From Caulobacteraceae bacterium (lineage in GTDB: Bacteria; Pseudomonadota; Alphaproteobacteria; Caulobacterales; Caulobacteraceae), in NCBI GenBank assembly GCA_947452365.1, contig CANGCO010000001.1:1-64000 (forward strand): a stretch of 64,000 bases of DNA. The letters are read 5' to 3'. The notes under the pieces are model-generated. The model made no database searches, had not been told where the DNA came from, and was given only the letters and a program-made list of their open reading frames with translations. The position numbers and the translations under genes are program-made. This document shows positions 42,987 to 51,769 of the stretch, in pieces; the first letter of the stretch is position 1, and each line of letters opens with the position of its first letter.

Positions 42987-43697
42987 TCAGATCAGGCCCA
43001 AGGACTTGAAACTAGCCACCCCATCGCGGCCCACGACGAGGTGATCATGGATCGAGATACGCAAGGACCGGCCCGCCTCAATAATCTGTTTGGTCATGTC
43101 GATATCGGCCTGTGACGGGCTGGGATCGCCTGAAGGGTGGTTATGCACCAAGATTAAAGACGAGGCCGACAATTCCAGCGCCCGGCGCATGACCTCGCGC
43201 GGATAGACAGGCGCATGATCGACCGTGCCGTGGCCCAGTTGCTCATCGGCAATCAGTTGGTTCTTCTTATCGAGGAAGAGCACGCGAAACTGCTCGCGCA
43301 CCTCGCTGGCCAGCATGACCCGTACATAGCCAAGCAAGGCCGTCCAGGACGAGATCACAGTGCGCTGGCGCAGGCCCGCCCGCCCCTGGCGGATTGCGGC
43401 CTCATGCAACAGCTTGAGATCCAGCGCCGCCGCCTCACCAATCCCGGCCACCCCCTGCAGGTCCTCGAGCGAGGCCCCGAGCACCCCTGCCATATCGCCA
43501 AACCGGGCCAGCAAGGCCTTGGCCTTGGGCTTTACATCGCCGCGCGAAAAGGTGCGAAATAGAAAGAGTTCCAGCAGCTCATAATCGGGAATAGCCTCGA
43601 GCCCGCCCTTACGCGCCCGCTGTCTTAGCCGATCACGATGGCCAAGCAGGTCAGAGCCTGCAACCGCATCCTCAAACCCTTTTTCCCCGCCCGGCAT
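42987..43697 (-). CDS. radC: RadC family JAB-domain protein
   Basis: A 236-residue protein with the N-terminal helix-hairpin-helix region ([20 protein letters not shown]) and the C-terminal JAMM metalloprotease-like domain: [36 protein letters not shown] and [20 protein letters not shown]. RadC is widespread; a DNA repair role has been questioned and the true function is unclear. It begins 11 nt after map and is probably co-transcribed. Confidence 0.94.
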   Translation of the reverse strand: MPGGEKGFEDAVAGSDLLGHRDRLRQRARKGGLEAIPDYELLELFLFRTFSRGDVKPKAKALLARFGDMAGVLGASLEDLQGVAGIGEAAALDLKLLHEAAIRQGRAGLRQRTVISSWTALLGYVRVMLASEVREQFRVLFLDKKNQLIADEQLGHGTVDHAPVYPREVMRRALELSASSLILVHNHPSGDPSPSQADIDMTKQIIEAGRSLRISIHDHLVVGRDGVASFKSLGLI

Positions 43698-43708
43698 GGC
43701 CCCATACC

Positions 43709-44530
43709 CTAGACCGCGGCCACCGGCCGAAACAGGCCCTTGGGCGAGGCGGTAAACACCTCATAGCCCGTCTCGGTGACGCCAATCGAGTGTTCGCATT
43801 GGGCCGATAGGGACTTGTCACGGGTGACCGCCGTCCAACCATCGGACAGGACCTTGACCTGGGGCTTGCCCAGATTGACCATGGGCTCGATGGTAAAGAA
43901 CATGCCGGGCTTGAGCACCTCGCCCTCACCCTTGCGGCCAAAATGCAAGATATTGGGATTGTCGTGAAACACCTGGCCAAGGCCATGGCCACAGAAATCC
44001 TGCACCACCGAACAGCGCATGGACTCGACATAGGACTGGATCGCCCAGCCAATATCGCCAAGTCTGGCACCCGGCTTAACCGCCTTCATACCCCGGTCCA
44101 TGGCCTCATAGGTCACATCGACTAGGCGCTGAGCACGCGGCGCAACCGTGCCGACCGGATACATGCGACTGGTATCGCCATGCCAGCCATCAACAATCAC
44201 CGTCACATCAATATTGACTATATCACCATCCCGAATGGCCTTTGGCCCCGGAATGCCATGGCAAACCACGTGATTGGGCGAGATACAGACCGTCTTGGAA
44301 TAGCCGCGATAATAAAGGCAAGCGGGCAAGGCCCCGTGATCAAGCACAAATTCGCGCGCCAGCTTGTCCAGATCATCCGTGATCGCGCCCGCCACCACAT
44401 AGGGCGTCAGCATGTCCAGACATTCCGCCGCCAGCCGCCCAGCCCGCCGCATGCCCTCAAAATCCGCCTGGCTATGAATCTTGATCGCCGAGGTGCGCAT
44501 CTGGGTCTGCAACAGGTCTAGCTCAGTCAT
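43709..44530 (-). CDS. map: Methionine aminopeptidase, type I
   Basis: A 273-residue type I MetAP. Metal ligands are in [19 protein letters not shown] (two Asp), [12 protein letters not shown] (His), TIEPMVNLG (Glu) and [11 protein letters not shown] (Glu). It removes the initiator methionine from nascent proteins. ATG 44530 has GGAG six nt upstream and gives [10 protein letters not shown]; a GTG six codons upstream is possible. It leads an apparent map-radC operon. Confidence 0.95.
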   Translation of the reverse strand: MTELDLLQTQMRTSAIKIHSQADFEGMRRAGRLAAECLDMLTPYVVAGAITDDLDKLAREFVLDHGALPACLYYRGYSKTVCISPNHVVCHGIPGPKAIRDGDIVNIDVTVIVDGWHGDTSRMYPVGTVAPRAQRLVDVTYEAMDRGMKAVKPGARLGDIGWAIQSYVESMRCSVVQDFCGHGLGQVFHDNPNILHFGRKGEGEVLKPGMFFTIEPMVNLGKPQVKVLSDGWTAVTRDKSLSAQCEHSIGVTETGYEVFTASPKGLFRPVAAV

Positions 44531-44643
44531 GGTCGGCTCCGTCGCCACCCATCCGAGTGGACTTCACATCTTACGAGCGACCATAGCACAAAACATCAAG
44601 CTCAAGCCAAGGGTTTAGCGGGCCCTAGCCACAGCGCCCGCGC

Positions 44644-45114
44644 CTACCAGTCCGGATGCGGCGGCACCTGGCCTAAGGCCTCCAAGATGCGGCGGCGTGT
44701 GGCGTCGGTCACACCCTCTGGCAAAGCATCGGGCGCAAACCAGTCCATGGCGTGGATCTCGCCGCGCGACGTCGCCTGCCCCTGCGCCCAGGCCTCGATA
44801 TGGTAATAGAGCACATGGTCACCCTTGTGCCGCGCATGGTTGGAATGCACGGATAAGAGCTTGGGCCGGCCTTGGGCTATAATCCCCACCTCCTCGACCA
44901 ATTCGCGCATCATGGCCGCCTCTGCCGCCTCGCCCGGATCGACCCCGCCGCCGGGCAGATACCAGCCGCGCACATAGGTATGCTGGATCAAGAGCACGTG
45001 CCCCCGCGCATCCAAAACCAGCCCCCGCACGCCCAAGGTCATGCCCCGGCTAAGCCGAAACCAAAAATGAAACAAAGGCCGCAGGATCGGCTCTAGGGAC
45101 TGACGCCAAAGCAT
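44644..45114 (-). CDS. Nudix hydrolase
   Basis: A 156-residue protein with a Nudix box running from GGGVDPGEAAEAAMMRELV to EEVGI, matching Gx5Ex7REUxEExGU. The N-terminal LFHFWFRLSRGMTLGVRGLV and YVRGWYLPGGGVDPG fit the ADP-ribose/nucleoside-diphosphate-X branch. It removes a nucleotide from a diphosphate-linked compound of unknown identity. No partner gene. Confidence 0.92.
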   Translation of the reverse strand: MLWRQSLEPILRPLFHFWFRLSRGMTLGVRGLVLDARGHVLLIQHTYVRGWYLPGGGVDPGEAAEAAMMRELVEEVGIIAQGRPKLLSVHSNHARHKGDHVLYYHIEAWAQGQATSRGEIHAMDWFAPDALPEGVTDATRRRILEALGQVPPHPDW

Positions 45115-45311
45115 GGGGCGAGGTTAGCGCATTTGACCGGAGGGGTCACGAGGCTTACCGGATTAATCGTCAGGGTAGATTATGGGGGTGGGCTGATTTA
45201 GCCCATCCCGGTGGCCAACAAACCGGCAGCGGGTCGAATCTTTCCCCTCTGGGGGAATTACCGGCGACAGCTAAGGGATGGGTGCCACATCCCCTCACCC
45301 TCCCCCGCCTT

Positions 45312-45327
45312 CCCCGCGAAGGCGGGG
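45312..45327. repeat. CCCCGCGAAGGCGGGG palindromic repeat, copy 1
   Basis: A perfect stem CCCCGC/GCGGGG around GAAG, in the context TTCCCCGCGAAGGCGGGGAT. The same hairpin recurs at 45373-45388. Repeats of this kind (CCTTCCCCGCGAAGGCGGGGATCCA) are common between genes in Caulobacterales genomes. Confidence 0.75.
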
Positions 45328-45372
45328 ATCCAGAGCGTGGATTACAGGGCGTGGGAAACAGTCTGGGTCCCT

Positions 45373-45388
45373 CCCCGCGAAGGCGGGG
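45373..45388. repeat. CCCCGCGAAGGCGGGG palindromic repeat, copy 2
   Basis: Identical 16-mer to 45312-45327, in the same orientation (the motif is palindromic apart from the GAAG loop). Two copies 61 bp apart are consistent with an interspersed repeat, not with a CRISPR array. Confidence 0.75.
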
Positions 45389-45540
45389 ACTGCGCGGGGA
45401 AGGCGGATGGGGGAGCGGTTCGCAGGCCCGTTTAATCGCTCCGGACCAAGGATTGATACCTTGCCGCACCACCCCCACCTTGCCCTCGCGCCCCGGCCTC
45501 GTTAAAGCGGGGCTGTTGCTAACCTAATCGGAGACGGACC

Positions 45541-45621
45541 ATGATTGCGCTTTTGACCGTTGCTATTTTTATTGGTGCGCTGTTTGCGCTAAATCTGTTT
45601 GAGTTTGGCCGTCCGGACTAG
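45541..45621 (+). CDS. 26-residue single-pass membrane microprotein
   Basis: ATG 45541 to TAG 45621 encodes 26 residues: a hydrophobic helix (MIALLTVAIFIGALFALN) and the polar tail LFEFGRPD. GGAG seven nt upstream (ggagacggaccATG) is a good ribosome binding site. I recall alphaproteobacterial small proteins with a similar ending (N-L-x-E-F/K-G-R-x-D), but I cannot name a family. The pteridine-reductase-like gene starts 15 nt after its stop, so they are probably co-transcribed. Too short for ordinary gene callers. Function unknown. Confidence 0.7.
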   Translation: MIALLTVAIFIGALFALNLFEFGRPD

Positions 45622-45636
45622 GACGCGTCTAGGCTG

Positions 45637-46401
45637 ATGGTGGCTGTGGCCCCTCGCGGCGTCGCGCTTGTTACGGGCGGGGCTAGACGGATTGGCCGGG
45701 CCTTGTGCTTGGCTGTGGCCCAGGCTGGCTATGATGTGGCGATTCATCATCGTAGCGCGGGTCAAGACGCCAAGACCCTTGCCGACGAGATCACTGCGAT
45801 GGGTCGCAAGGCCGAAGCGTTTGTCGCTGACCTGTCGCAAGAAGACGAGGCCCAGGGCCTGATCCCGGCTGTGGCCGCCCGTATGGGCAGCGTGACCTTG
45901 CTGATCAATAATGCCTCGCTGTTTGAGGATGACCGGGTCGGTAGTCTTGGCCGGGCGTCATGGGACGCGCACATGCAGACCAATCTGCGCGCGCCCCTGG
46001 TGCTCGCTGAGGCCCTAGCGGCGCAATTGCCGCCGGGCCAGGACGGGCAGATTATCAATCTGCTCGATCAGCGCGTGCTCAAGCCCAATCCGCAGTTTTT
46101 CACCTATGGCCTGACCAAGGCCGCGCTTTGGCACGCGACCAAGACCCTGGCCCAGGCGCTTGCCCCGCATATCCGGGTCAATGGGGTGGGGCCTGGGCCG
46201 ACCCTGGCCTCGATCCATCAGGACGCCAGCGAATTTGCCACCGAGGCAGCCCATACCCTGTTGCAAAAACCCGCCGATCCGCAGCAGATTGCGCAGGCTG
46301 TGCTCTATCTGATTGACGCCGCCTCGGTCACTGGCCAGATGATTGCGGTCGATGGGGGCCAGCACCTGGCCTGGCGCACCCCGGACATAATTGGCGATTG
46401 A
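45637..46401 (+). CDS. Pteridine-reductase-like SDR (FolM/PTR1 type)
   Basis: A 254-residue SDR. The cofactor loop is TGGARRIGRALC with the Arg-rich TGxxRRxG variant seen in pteridine reductases, instead of the classical TGxxxGIG. Then come LLINNASLFEDDRVGSL, NLLDQRVLKPNPQFFTY and YGLTKAALWHATKTLAQALA, with catalytic Tyr and Lys. It lies 20 nt before folB on the same strand, which supports a role in pterin/folate metabolism (dihydropteridine or dihydromonapterin reduction). The exact substrate is inferred. Confidence 0.82.
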   Translation: MVAVAPRGVALVTGGARRIGRALCLAVAQAGYDVAIHHRSAGQDAKTLADEITAMGRKAEAFVADLSQEDEAQGLIPAVAARMGSVTLLINNASLFEDDRVGSLGRASWDAHMQTNLRAPLVLAEALAAQLPPGQDGQIINLLDQRVLKPNPQFFTYGLTKAALWHATKTLAQALAPHIRVNGVGPGPTLASIHQDASEFATEAAHTLLQKPADPQQIAQAVLYLIDAASVTGQMIAVDGGQHLAWRTPDIIGD

Positions 46402-46421
46402 GCTAGAATAGAAAGCCTGAC

Positions 46422-46841
46422 GTGACCGCTACTGCCCCCCTGCCCCTGTCCTTGGCCGCCCAAGGCGCCTATCGCACCAGCGCCCTAAAGGTGGTTGTGC
46501 GCGGCCTGCATATGGCGGTCGAGATTGGTATTCACGCGCACGAGCATGGCCGCCATCAGCCCCTGATTATTGATGTCGAGCTCGATGTCCTGCCCGATCT
46601 TGGCCTGACCGGGTTTGAGCATATTCACGACACGGTCAATTATGAGGCCGTCTTGACCAAGGCGCGCGCGGTGGCCGCAGCCGGTCACATCTTGCTGGTC
46701 GAGGCCTTTGCCCAAAGACTGGCCCAGGCCTGCCTTGAGGATAACCGCGTCCTGCGCGCCAAGGTCAGGGTCGACAAGCCCGAAGCCCTGGCGCCCGATG
46801 CCCAGGCCGCCAGCGTCGAAATTGTCGTCGAACGCGCCTAG
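46422..46841 (+). CDS. folB: Dihydroneopterin aldolase
   Basis: A 139-residue protein: VVVRGLHMAVEIGIHAHEHG is the N-terminal strand with the active-site region, DTVNYEAVLTKARAVA the substrate loop, and LLVEAFAQRLAQACL the helix with catalytic Glu. The family converts dihydroneopterin to 6-hydroxymethyl-dihydropterin in folate synthesis. GTG start at 46422; the first 20 residues (TATAPLPLSLAAQGAYR) look like an extension. It forms an operon with the pteridine-reductase-like SDR. Confidence 0.9.
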   Translation: MTATAPLPLSLAAQGAYRTSALKVVVRGLHMAVEIGIHAHEHGRHQPLIIDVELDVLPDLGLTGFEHIHDTVNYEAVLTKARAVAAAGHILLVEAFAQRLAQACLEDNRVLRAKVRVDKPEALAPDAQAASVEIVVERA

Positions 46842-46915
46842 GCTTTGGGTTTAACTATACCCGTATGGGTGGGAATGCCCTTGCAGCGCCTCTGATAGAT
46901 ACCAAAAGAGTAAAC

Positions 46916-49543
46916 ATGACCATGACCGTGACCGCCCCTATCCTGTTGTCTGACTATCAGGCCCCGGCCTTTATCATCGATCAGGTGGCGCTGGATTTTC
47001 AGCTTGAGCCGGGCGCAACCCGGGTGCGCAATGTTATGCAGGTGCGCCGCTCAGAAGCCGGCTCTGGCCATGCCCTGCGGCTAGATGGTGTGCGCCTGAA
47101 ACTCATCAGCATACAGATTGATGACCGGGAATTGACGACTGACGACTATGTCCTAACCGCCGAGACCTTGACGCTCAGCCACCTGCCCGACCAGTTCGTC
47201 CTGACCACAGAGGTCGAGATCGACCCAGCCGCCAATGTCGCGCTGGAGGGGCTCTATATGTCCGGCGGCCGGTTTTGCACCCAGTGCGAGGCCGAGGGCT
47301 TTCGCAAGATCACCTATTGCCTCGACCGGCCCGATGTCTTGTCACGCTATACGGTGCGGATGGAGGCCGATGCCTCCGCCTTCCCGCGCCTTTTGTGCAA
47401 TGGCAATCTGGTTGAGCACGGCGCGGCGGCGAATGGGCGGCATTTTGCGGTCTGGAATGATCCCTTCCCCAAGCCCTGCTATCTGTTTGCCTTAGTGGCG
47501 GGGGAGTTGGACGAACTGGCTGGTCATTTTGTCACCATGACCGGGCGCAAGATTGATCTGCGCATCTATGTCGATACCGGCCAGGCCTCGCGGGCGGCCT
47601 ATGCCATGGACGCGCTGAAACGCTCCATGGCCTGGGACGAACAGGCTTATGGGCGCGAATATGATCTGGACTTGTTCATGATCGTGGCGGTGCGCGACTT
47701 CAATTTTGGGGCGATGGAAAACAAGGGCCTGAACATATTCAATTCGTCGCTATTGCTGGCCGAGCCGCAAACCGCGACCGATTTTGACTATGAGCGGATC
47801 GAAAGCGTGGTCGCGCACGAATATTTCCATAACTGGACGGGCAACCGCATTACCTGCCGCGACTGGTTCCAGCTGTGTCTGAAAGAGGGCCTGACCGTTT
47901 ATCGCGACCAGACCTTCTCGGCCGATATGCGCGGCGCGGCCGTGCAAAGGATCAAGGATGTCAAGGCCCTGCGCGCGCGCCAATTTGCCGAGGATGCCGG
48001 ACCGCTGGCCCATCCGGTGCGGCCGGAAGCCTATGTCAAGATCGACAATTTCTATACTGCGACCATTTATGAAAAAGGCTCCGAACTGATCCGGATGCTG
48101 CATACCCTATTGGGTGCACAGACCTTTCGGGCCGCCACCGACCTTTATTTCGAGCGTTGGGATGGCCATGCCACCACGGTTGAAGCCTTTATTACCTGTT
48201 TCAGCGATGCTTCGGGCCAGGACCTGAGCGCCTTTTTCCAATGGTATAGCCAGGCCGGTACGCCGCAGCTTGAGCTGAAGGCCGATTATGATGCCATGGC
48301 CAAGACCCTGGCCGTCAGCCTGAGCCAGACCACTGCCGCCACGCCCGGCCAGGCCAATAAACAGCCCCTGCCCGTGCCGGTTCGCCTTGGCCTGCTCGAT
48401 GCAGACGGCCGCACCCAGGGGTTTGTGCCCGAAGGCTTTGACACGCCTGTGGATGAGACCGTCCTAGTCCTTACAAATGATCAACAGACCTTTGTGCTGA
48501 CCCATGTGCAATCAGAGCCAATCCTTTCGGCCCTGCGCGGGTTTTCCGCGCCTGTGCATCTGCGCTCCGATACGCCGCCATCTGACCGTTATGTGCTTTT
48601 AGGTTCTGACAGCGACCTGTTTAATCGCTGGGAGGCCGGACAAGGCCTGGCGGCGGACCTGATCAAGGCCAGGGTGCGCGGTGAGGCCGATACCGATGGC
48701 GAGACACGGTTTGCCAAGGCCTTAAGCCAGGCCCTCGGCGATCAAGAGGCCGATCTGGCCTTTAAGGCCTTGCTGATCACCCTGCCCAGCGAGCCGGATT
48801 TGGCCATGAGCATGTTGCCCGCCGATCCCGCCGCCATTCACCAGGCCCGCGAAGGCCTGCGCGCCAGCCTGGCGGCGGCCTTGGGTCAGACCTTAAGCGC
48901 CCTGCATGACCAACTGGCCTCCGACGGCGCATTCAGCCCCGATGCCGCCGGGGCCGGTCGCCGGGCCCTGCGCAATGCCGCCCTTGACCTGTTAACCGCC
49001 GAGCCTAGCCAAGACGTGATCGCGCGGGCGCAAGACCATTACCGCTCTTCCAGCAATATGACTGAGGCCATGGGCGGGCTAAATGCCCTGCTTAGTCTGG
49101 GAGGGGATGCGCTAGATACCGCCTTGGCCGACTTTTACGCACGCTGGCAGGACGAGCCGCTGGTGATCGATAAATGGTTCGCCCTCCAGGCCCGCAATCC
49201 AGCAGTGAATGCCCTACAAAGGGTCAAGGCCCTGACCGCGCACCCGGCCTTTGACGCCAAAAATCCCAACCGCCTGCGCGCCCTGATTCAGACCTTTGCC
49301 TCGGCCAATCCGGCTCGGTTCCATGCCCCCGATGGCGCGGCCTATAGCTTCTTGGCCGACCAGATCCTGGCGGTAGACCGCTTCAACCCCATGACCGCAG
49401 CGCGCCTGATCGAACCGCTCGGCAGTTGGCAGCGCTATGAGGCTGAGCTTGGAAAAATGATGAAGGCCCAGCTTGAACGTATCAAGACCCATCCAGGCCT
49501 TTCGAAAAATGTTACAGAATTAGCAGGCAAGGCAGTAATATAA
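46916..49543 (+). CDS. pepN: Aminopeptidase N (M1 family)
   Basis: An 875-residue M1 metallopeptidase. The exopeptidase motif is GAMEN (FNFGAMENKGLNIFNSSL), and the zinc motif HEYFHNWTGNRITCRDWFQL continues to LKEGLTVYRDQ, giving HExxHx18E. The first 180 residues are the N-terminal beta domain. It removes N-terminal residues from peptides in the cytoplasm. ATG 46916 with AAGAG upstream matches the E. coli PepN start; ATG 46865 would add 17 residues. The 164-nt AT-rich gap after it leads to the sensor kinase gene. Confidence 0.96.
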   Translation: MTMTVTAPILLSDYQAPAFIIDQVALDFQLEPGATRVRNVMQVRRSEAGSGHALRLDGVRLKLISIQIDDRELTTDDYVLTAETLTLSHLPDQFVLTTEVEIDPAANVALEGLYMSGGRFCTQCEAEGFRKITYCLDRPDVLSRYTVRMEADASAFPRLLCNGNLVEHGAAANGRHFAVWNDPFPKPCYLFALVAGELDELAGHFVTMTGRKIDLRIYVDTGQASRAAYAMDALKRSMAWDEQAYGREYDLDLFMIVAVRDFNFGAMENKGLNIFNSSLLLAEPQTATDFDYERIESVVAHEYFHNWTGNRITCRDWFQLCLKEGLTVYRDQTFSADMRGAAVQRIKDVKALRARQFAEDAGPLAHPVRPEAYVKIDNFYTATIYEKGSELIRMLHTLLGAQTFRAATDLYFERWDGHATTVEAFITCFSDASGQDLSAFFQWYSQAGTPQLELKADYDAMAKTLAVSLSQTTAATPGQANKQPLPVPVRLGLLDADGRTQGFVPEGFDTPVDETVLVLTNDQQTFVLTHVQSEPILSALRGFSAPVHLRSDTPPSDRYVLLGSDSDLFNRWEAGQGLAADLIKARVRGEADTDGETRFAKALSQALGDQEADLAFKALLITLPSEPDLAMSMLPADPAAIHQAREGLRASLAAALGQTLSALHDQLASDGAFSPDAAGAGRRALRNAALDLLTAEPSQDVIARAQDHYRSSSNMTEAMGGLNALLSLGGDALDTALADFYARWQDEPLVIDKWFALQARNPAVNALQRVKALTAHPAFDAKNPNRLRALIQTFASANPARFHAPDGAAYSFLADQILAVDRFNPMTAARLIEPLGSWQRYEAELGKMMKAQLERIKTHPGLSKNVTELAGKAVI

Positions 49544-49623
49544 TTTATATTATCGCCAACGTCTTTTATTATAAAAAAACTCTTCAAATCTACGGCCGCC
49601 GCTTTGTTTCGCCACATCAGTTT

Positions 49624-49641
49624 TAGGTAATTATTTACCTA
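49624..49641. promoter_or_regulatory. Perfect palindrome upstream of the sensor kinase gene
   Basis: TAGGTAATTATTTACCTA is a perfect 7-4-7 inverted repeat 67 bp before the kinase start. It has no T-tract and an AT-rich stem, so it is a poor terminator and a better fit to a dimeric regulator site. The regulator is unknown. Confidence 0.5.
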
Positions 49642-49707
49642 GACAATCCTAACATCTGACCCGTTACCCGCAAGGTCTTAGCCTGGGCGGATCGGGAGGA
49701 TCCAAGA

Positions 49708-50997
49708 TTGGCAAATCGTGGGGGCCAAAGACAAGACCATTTGCCAAGCTGGGCCCTAGGCCTATCGTCGCAATTATCCACCGGGCTCGGTCGCCGCCGT
49801 TCACGTAACAAGCAGGACCGACTTGCCACGGCCTTGCAAGAAGCCCTTGAATGTATCCCCGAAGCCTTTGCCCTGTGGGACGCCGCCGGCAATATGATCT
49901 TGTTCAACCAAAACTATGCGGATGTGCATGGCCTGGATACAGCACAACTGACCCAATTCAGCGACCAGGTCAGTTTACGGCAACACTTGTCAAACATGAT
50001 GGTCCATCAGCAGGCCTGCGCCGATGGTCAGGCTGGCGATATCGAGGCCGAACTTAAGGATGGCCGTTGGCTGCGTGTATCTGAGCGCCGCACCCGTGAC
50101 GGCGGCTGGGTCGTGACTGCCTTTGATATAACCGCCGCCATGGCCAAGAAGGAAATTGATCGTCAGAACGAAGATGCCCTGCGCCGTGCCGTCGAGGGCC
50201 TTGAAAAAAGCCAAGGCCAGCTGGCGGATTTGGCCCATAAATACGCCGCCGAAAAGGTAAGGGCGGAGGGTTCCAACAGGGCCAAGAGTGAGTTTTTGGC
50301 CAATATGAGCCACGAACTGCGCACACCCCTAAACGCCATTATTGGATTTTCCGAGATTATGGCGGCGCAGATGTATGGCCCGCTCGGTGACAAGCGCTAT
50401 CACGATTATGCGCATGACATATTGGGTTCGGGCCAGCATCTGCTCGCCTTGATCAATGATATTCTTGACATGTCCAAGATTGAGGCCGGCAAGCTGAACC
50501 TGCGCTTTGAACCCATTCATCTTGAAGATGTGATCGAGGACGCAGCGCGATTGGTGCGCAAAAATGCCCAGGCTGCAGGCCTAGATCTCAATCTTGACCT
50601 TGAAGACCTGCCCGAGACCGAGGCGGATTATCGGGCGATCAAACAGGTCCTGCTTAATCTGCTTTCAAACGCCATAAAGTTCACCCCGCGCAATGGGACC
50701 GTGACGGTTAAGGCTAGGGCAGAGTCCAGCCCCAATGGTGGCCGGGTCAAGTTTAGTGTTATCGATACGGGCATCGGCATATTCGCTGAAGACCTGCAGC
50801 GTCTGGCTCAGCCGTTCGAACAAATCGAGAGCCAATTGGCTAAGACCCAACAGGGCTCAGGCCTTGGCCTTGCCCTAACCAAGTCCCTGATCGAATTACA
50901 TAGGGGCAGCCTGACCATTGATAGCCATCCCGGCGAGGGCACCGCGGTCACGGTAACCCTGCCGGTTCGACAAGCCAAGATCGCCAGCGCCGCCTAG
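49708..50997 (+). CDS. PAS-domain sensor histidine kinase, PleC/DivJ-like
   Basis: A 429-residue kinase without obvious membrane segments. A PAS-like sensor covers about 44-150 (ECIPEAFALWDAAGNMILFN). A coiled linker is followed by the dimerisation box EFLANMSHELRTPLNAIIGF with phospho-acceptor His202. The ATPase domain has the N box LLNLLSNAIKFTP, G1 DTGIGI and G2 GSGLGLALTKSLIE. The stretch from SHELRTPLNAIIGFSEIM to ILDMSKIEAGKL is of the PleC/DivJ type, kinases of DivK and PleD, both encoded 35 kb away. The start is TTG 49708 with GGGAGG eight nt upstream. Its stop shares CTAG with that of eipA. Confidence 0.88.
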   Translation: MANRGGQRQDHLPSWALGLSSQLSTGLGRRRSRNKQDRLATALQEALECIPEAFALWDAAGNMILFNQNYADVHGLDTAQLTQFSDQVSLRQHLSNMMVHQQACADGQAGDIEAELKDGRWLRVSERRTRDGGWVVTAFDITAAMAKKEIDRQNEDALRRAVEGLEKSQGQLADLAHKYAAEKVRAEGSNRAKSEFLANMSHELRTPLNAIIGFSEIMAAQMYGPLGDKRYHDYAHDILGSGQHLLALINDILDMSKIEAGKLNLRFEPIHLEDVIEDAARLVRKNAQAAGLDLNLDLEDLPETEADYRAIKQVLLNLLSNAIKFTPRNGTVTVKARAESSPNGGRVKFSVIDTGIGIFAEDLQRLAQPFEQIESQLAKTQQGSGLGLALTKSLIELHRGSLTIDSHPGEGTAVTVTLPVRQAKIASAA

Positions 50998-51611
50998 AAC
51001 GGCCAGAAGGTCGATTTGCGACTATAGCTGAGATAGCCAACATTAGCGCCCAGTCTCAGACCAAAGCCGGCGCGTACCGGCGCCAATGTAATACCATCCG
51101 CCCGCTGATAATTTACGCCAAGCCCACCGATCAGATAGCCAGACCCCTCAACCCCGGGGAAACGCCGATAGACCATGTCCGGATAGTGCAGATTATAAAC
51201 GAGGGTAAACACACGGCTGACATTACCGCCGACATCCCAGCCCACAGATGGCCCTTGCCAAGCAATGTCTTGGGGTGGATGCCCCTTCATATATAGCAGC
51301 CCTCGCCCATAACGCAGCCCAAGGCCCAAGGCACCAGAGCCTTCCTCGCCAGCAATATAGGCCGTCGGCAGGCCATTATCGCGAAATAGCCTCTGGATCG
51401 CGGCCCCGGCGCTTTCAGCGGTCACACCCAGATAATCTGACACCGTGTGCACCAGCTCGTCGCTATTATAGGTTTGTGGCGCGGCATAATCGGCATGCTG
51501 GCCGGGATCAGGCAGTTCCGAGATCGGCCTCTCTTGAGCAAACGCGCTGCCCGCAAGGCTTGCGCCCCCAAGGCTAGCCAATCCAGAAACAATCAAGGTG
51601 CGGCGGTCCAT
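50994..51611 (-). CDS. eipA: DUF1134 envelope integrity protein EipA
   Basis: A 205-residue exported protein. The signal peptide is RRTLIVSGLASLGGASLAGS, ending at AFA. The mature domain ELVHTVSDYLGVTAESAGAA, LYMKGHPPQDIAWQGPSVGW and DMVYRRFPGVEGSGYLIGG matches the DUF1134 family; EipA of Brucella is a periplasmic small beta-barrel needed for envelope integrity. ATG 51611 with AGGAG upstream is preferred over an earlier in-frame ATG. Convergent with the kinase gene, with stop codons overlapping at 50994-50997. Confidence 0.92.
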   Translation of the reverse strand: MDRRTLIVSGLASLGGASLAGSAFAQERPISELPDPGQHADYAAPQTYNSDELVHTVSDYLGVTAESAGAAIQRLFRDNGLPTAYIAGEEGSGALGLGLRYGRGLLYMKGHPPQDIAWQGPSVGWDVGGNVSRVFTLVYNLHYPDMVYRRFPGVEGSGYLIGGLGVNYQRADGITLAPVRAGFGLRLGANVGYLSYSRKSTFWPF

Positions 51612-51769
51612 GGTAATCTCCTGCTTGGGCTTTCGAGCCGATAAACGCATTCCCACTCCATTGCGGCCTGTTTGAGGCCAGTGACGTTAAGGTTAGGTTA
51701 ACCAGTTCTTCAAATCTGACCACACCGGGACTGTGGCAAGAGCGCGCGAATATGCTAGAGGCTGACCCT

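Larger units (their letters stand above)
45115..45540. other. Repeat-rich intergenic region
   Basis: About 425 nt without a credible gene. It contains a hairpin GGGTGGGCT-GATTT-AGCCCATCCC at about 45185-45210, a TCCCCTCTGGGGGAA palindrome at about 45242-45256 related to the repeat at 17720-17740, and two CCCCGC-GAAG-GCGGGG hairpins listed separately. Open frames on both strands here are proline/arginine-rich products of repeats. Confidence 0.6.

Noticed and set aside
45312-45388. CRISPR-like repeat pair
   Set aside because: Only two copies, palindromic, no regular spacers and no cas genes nearby.
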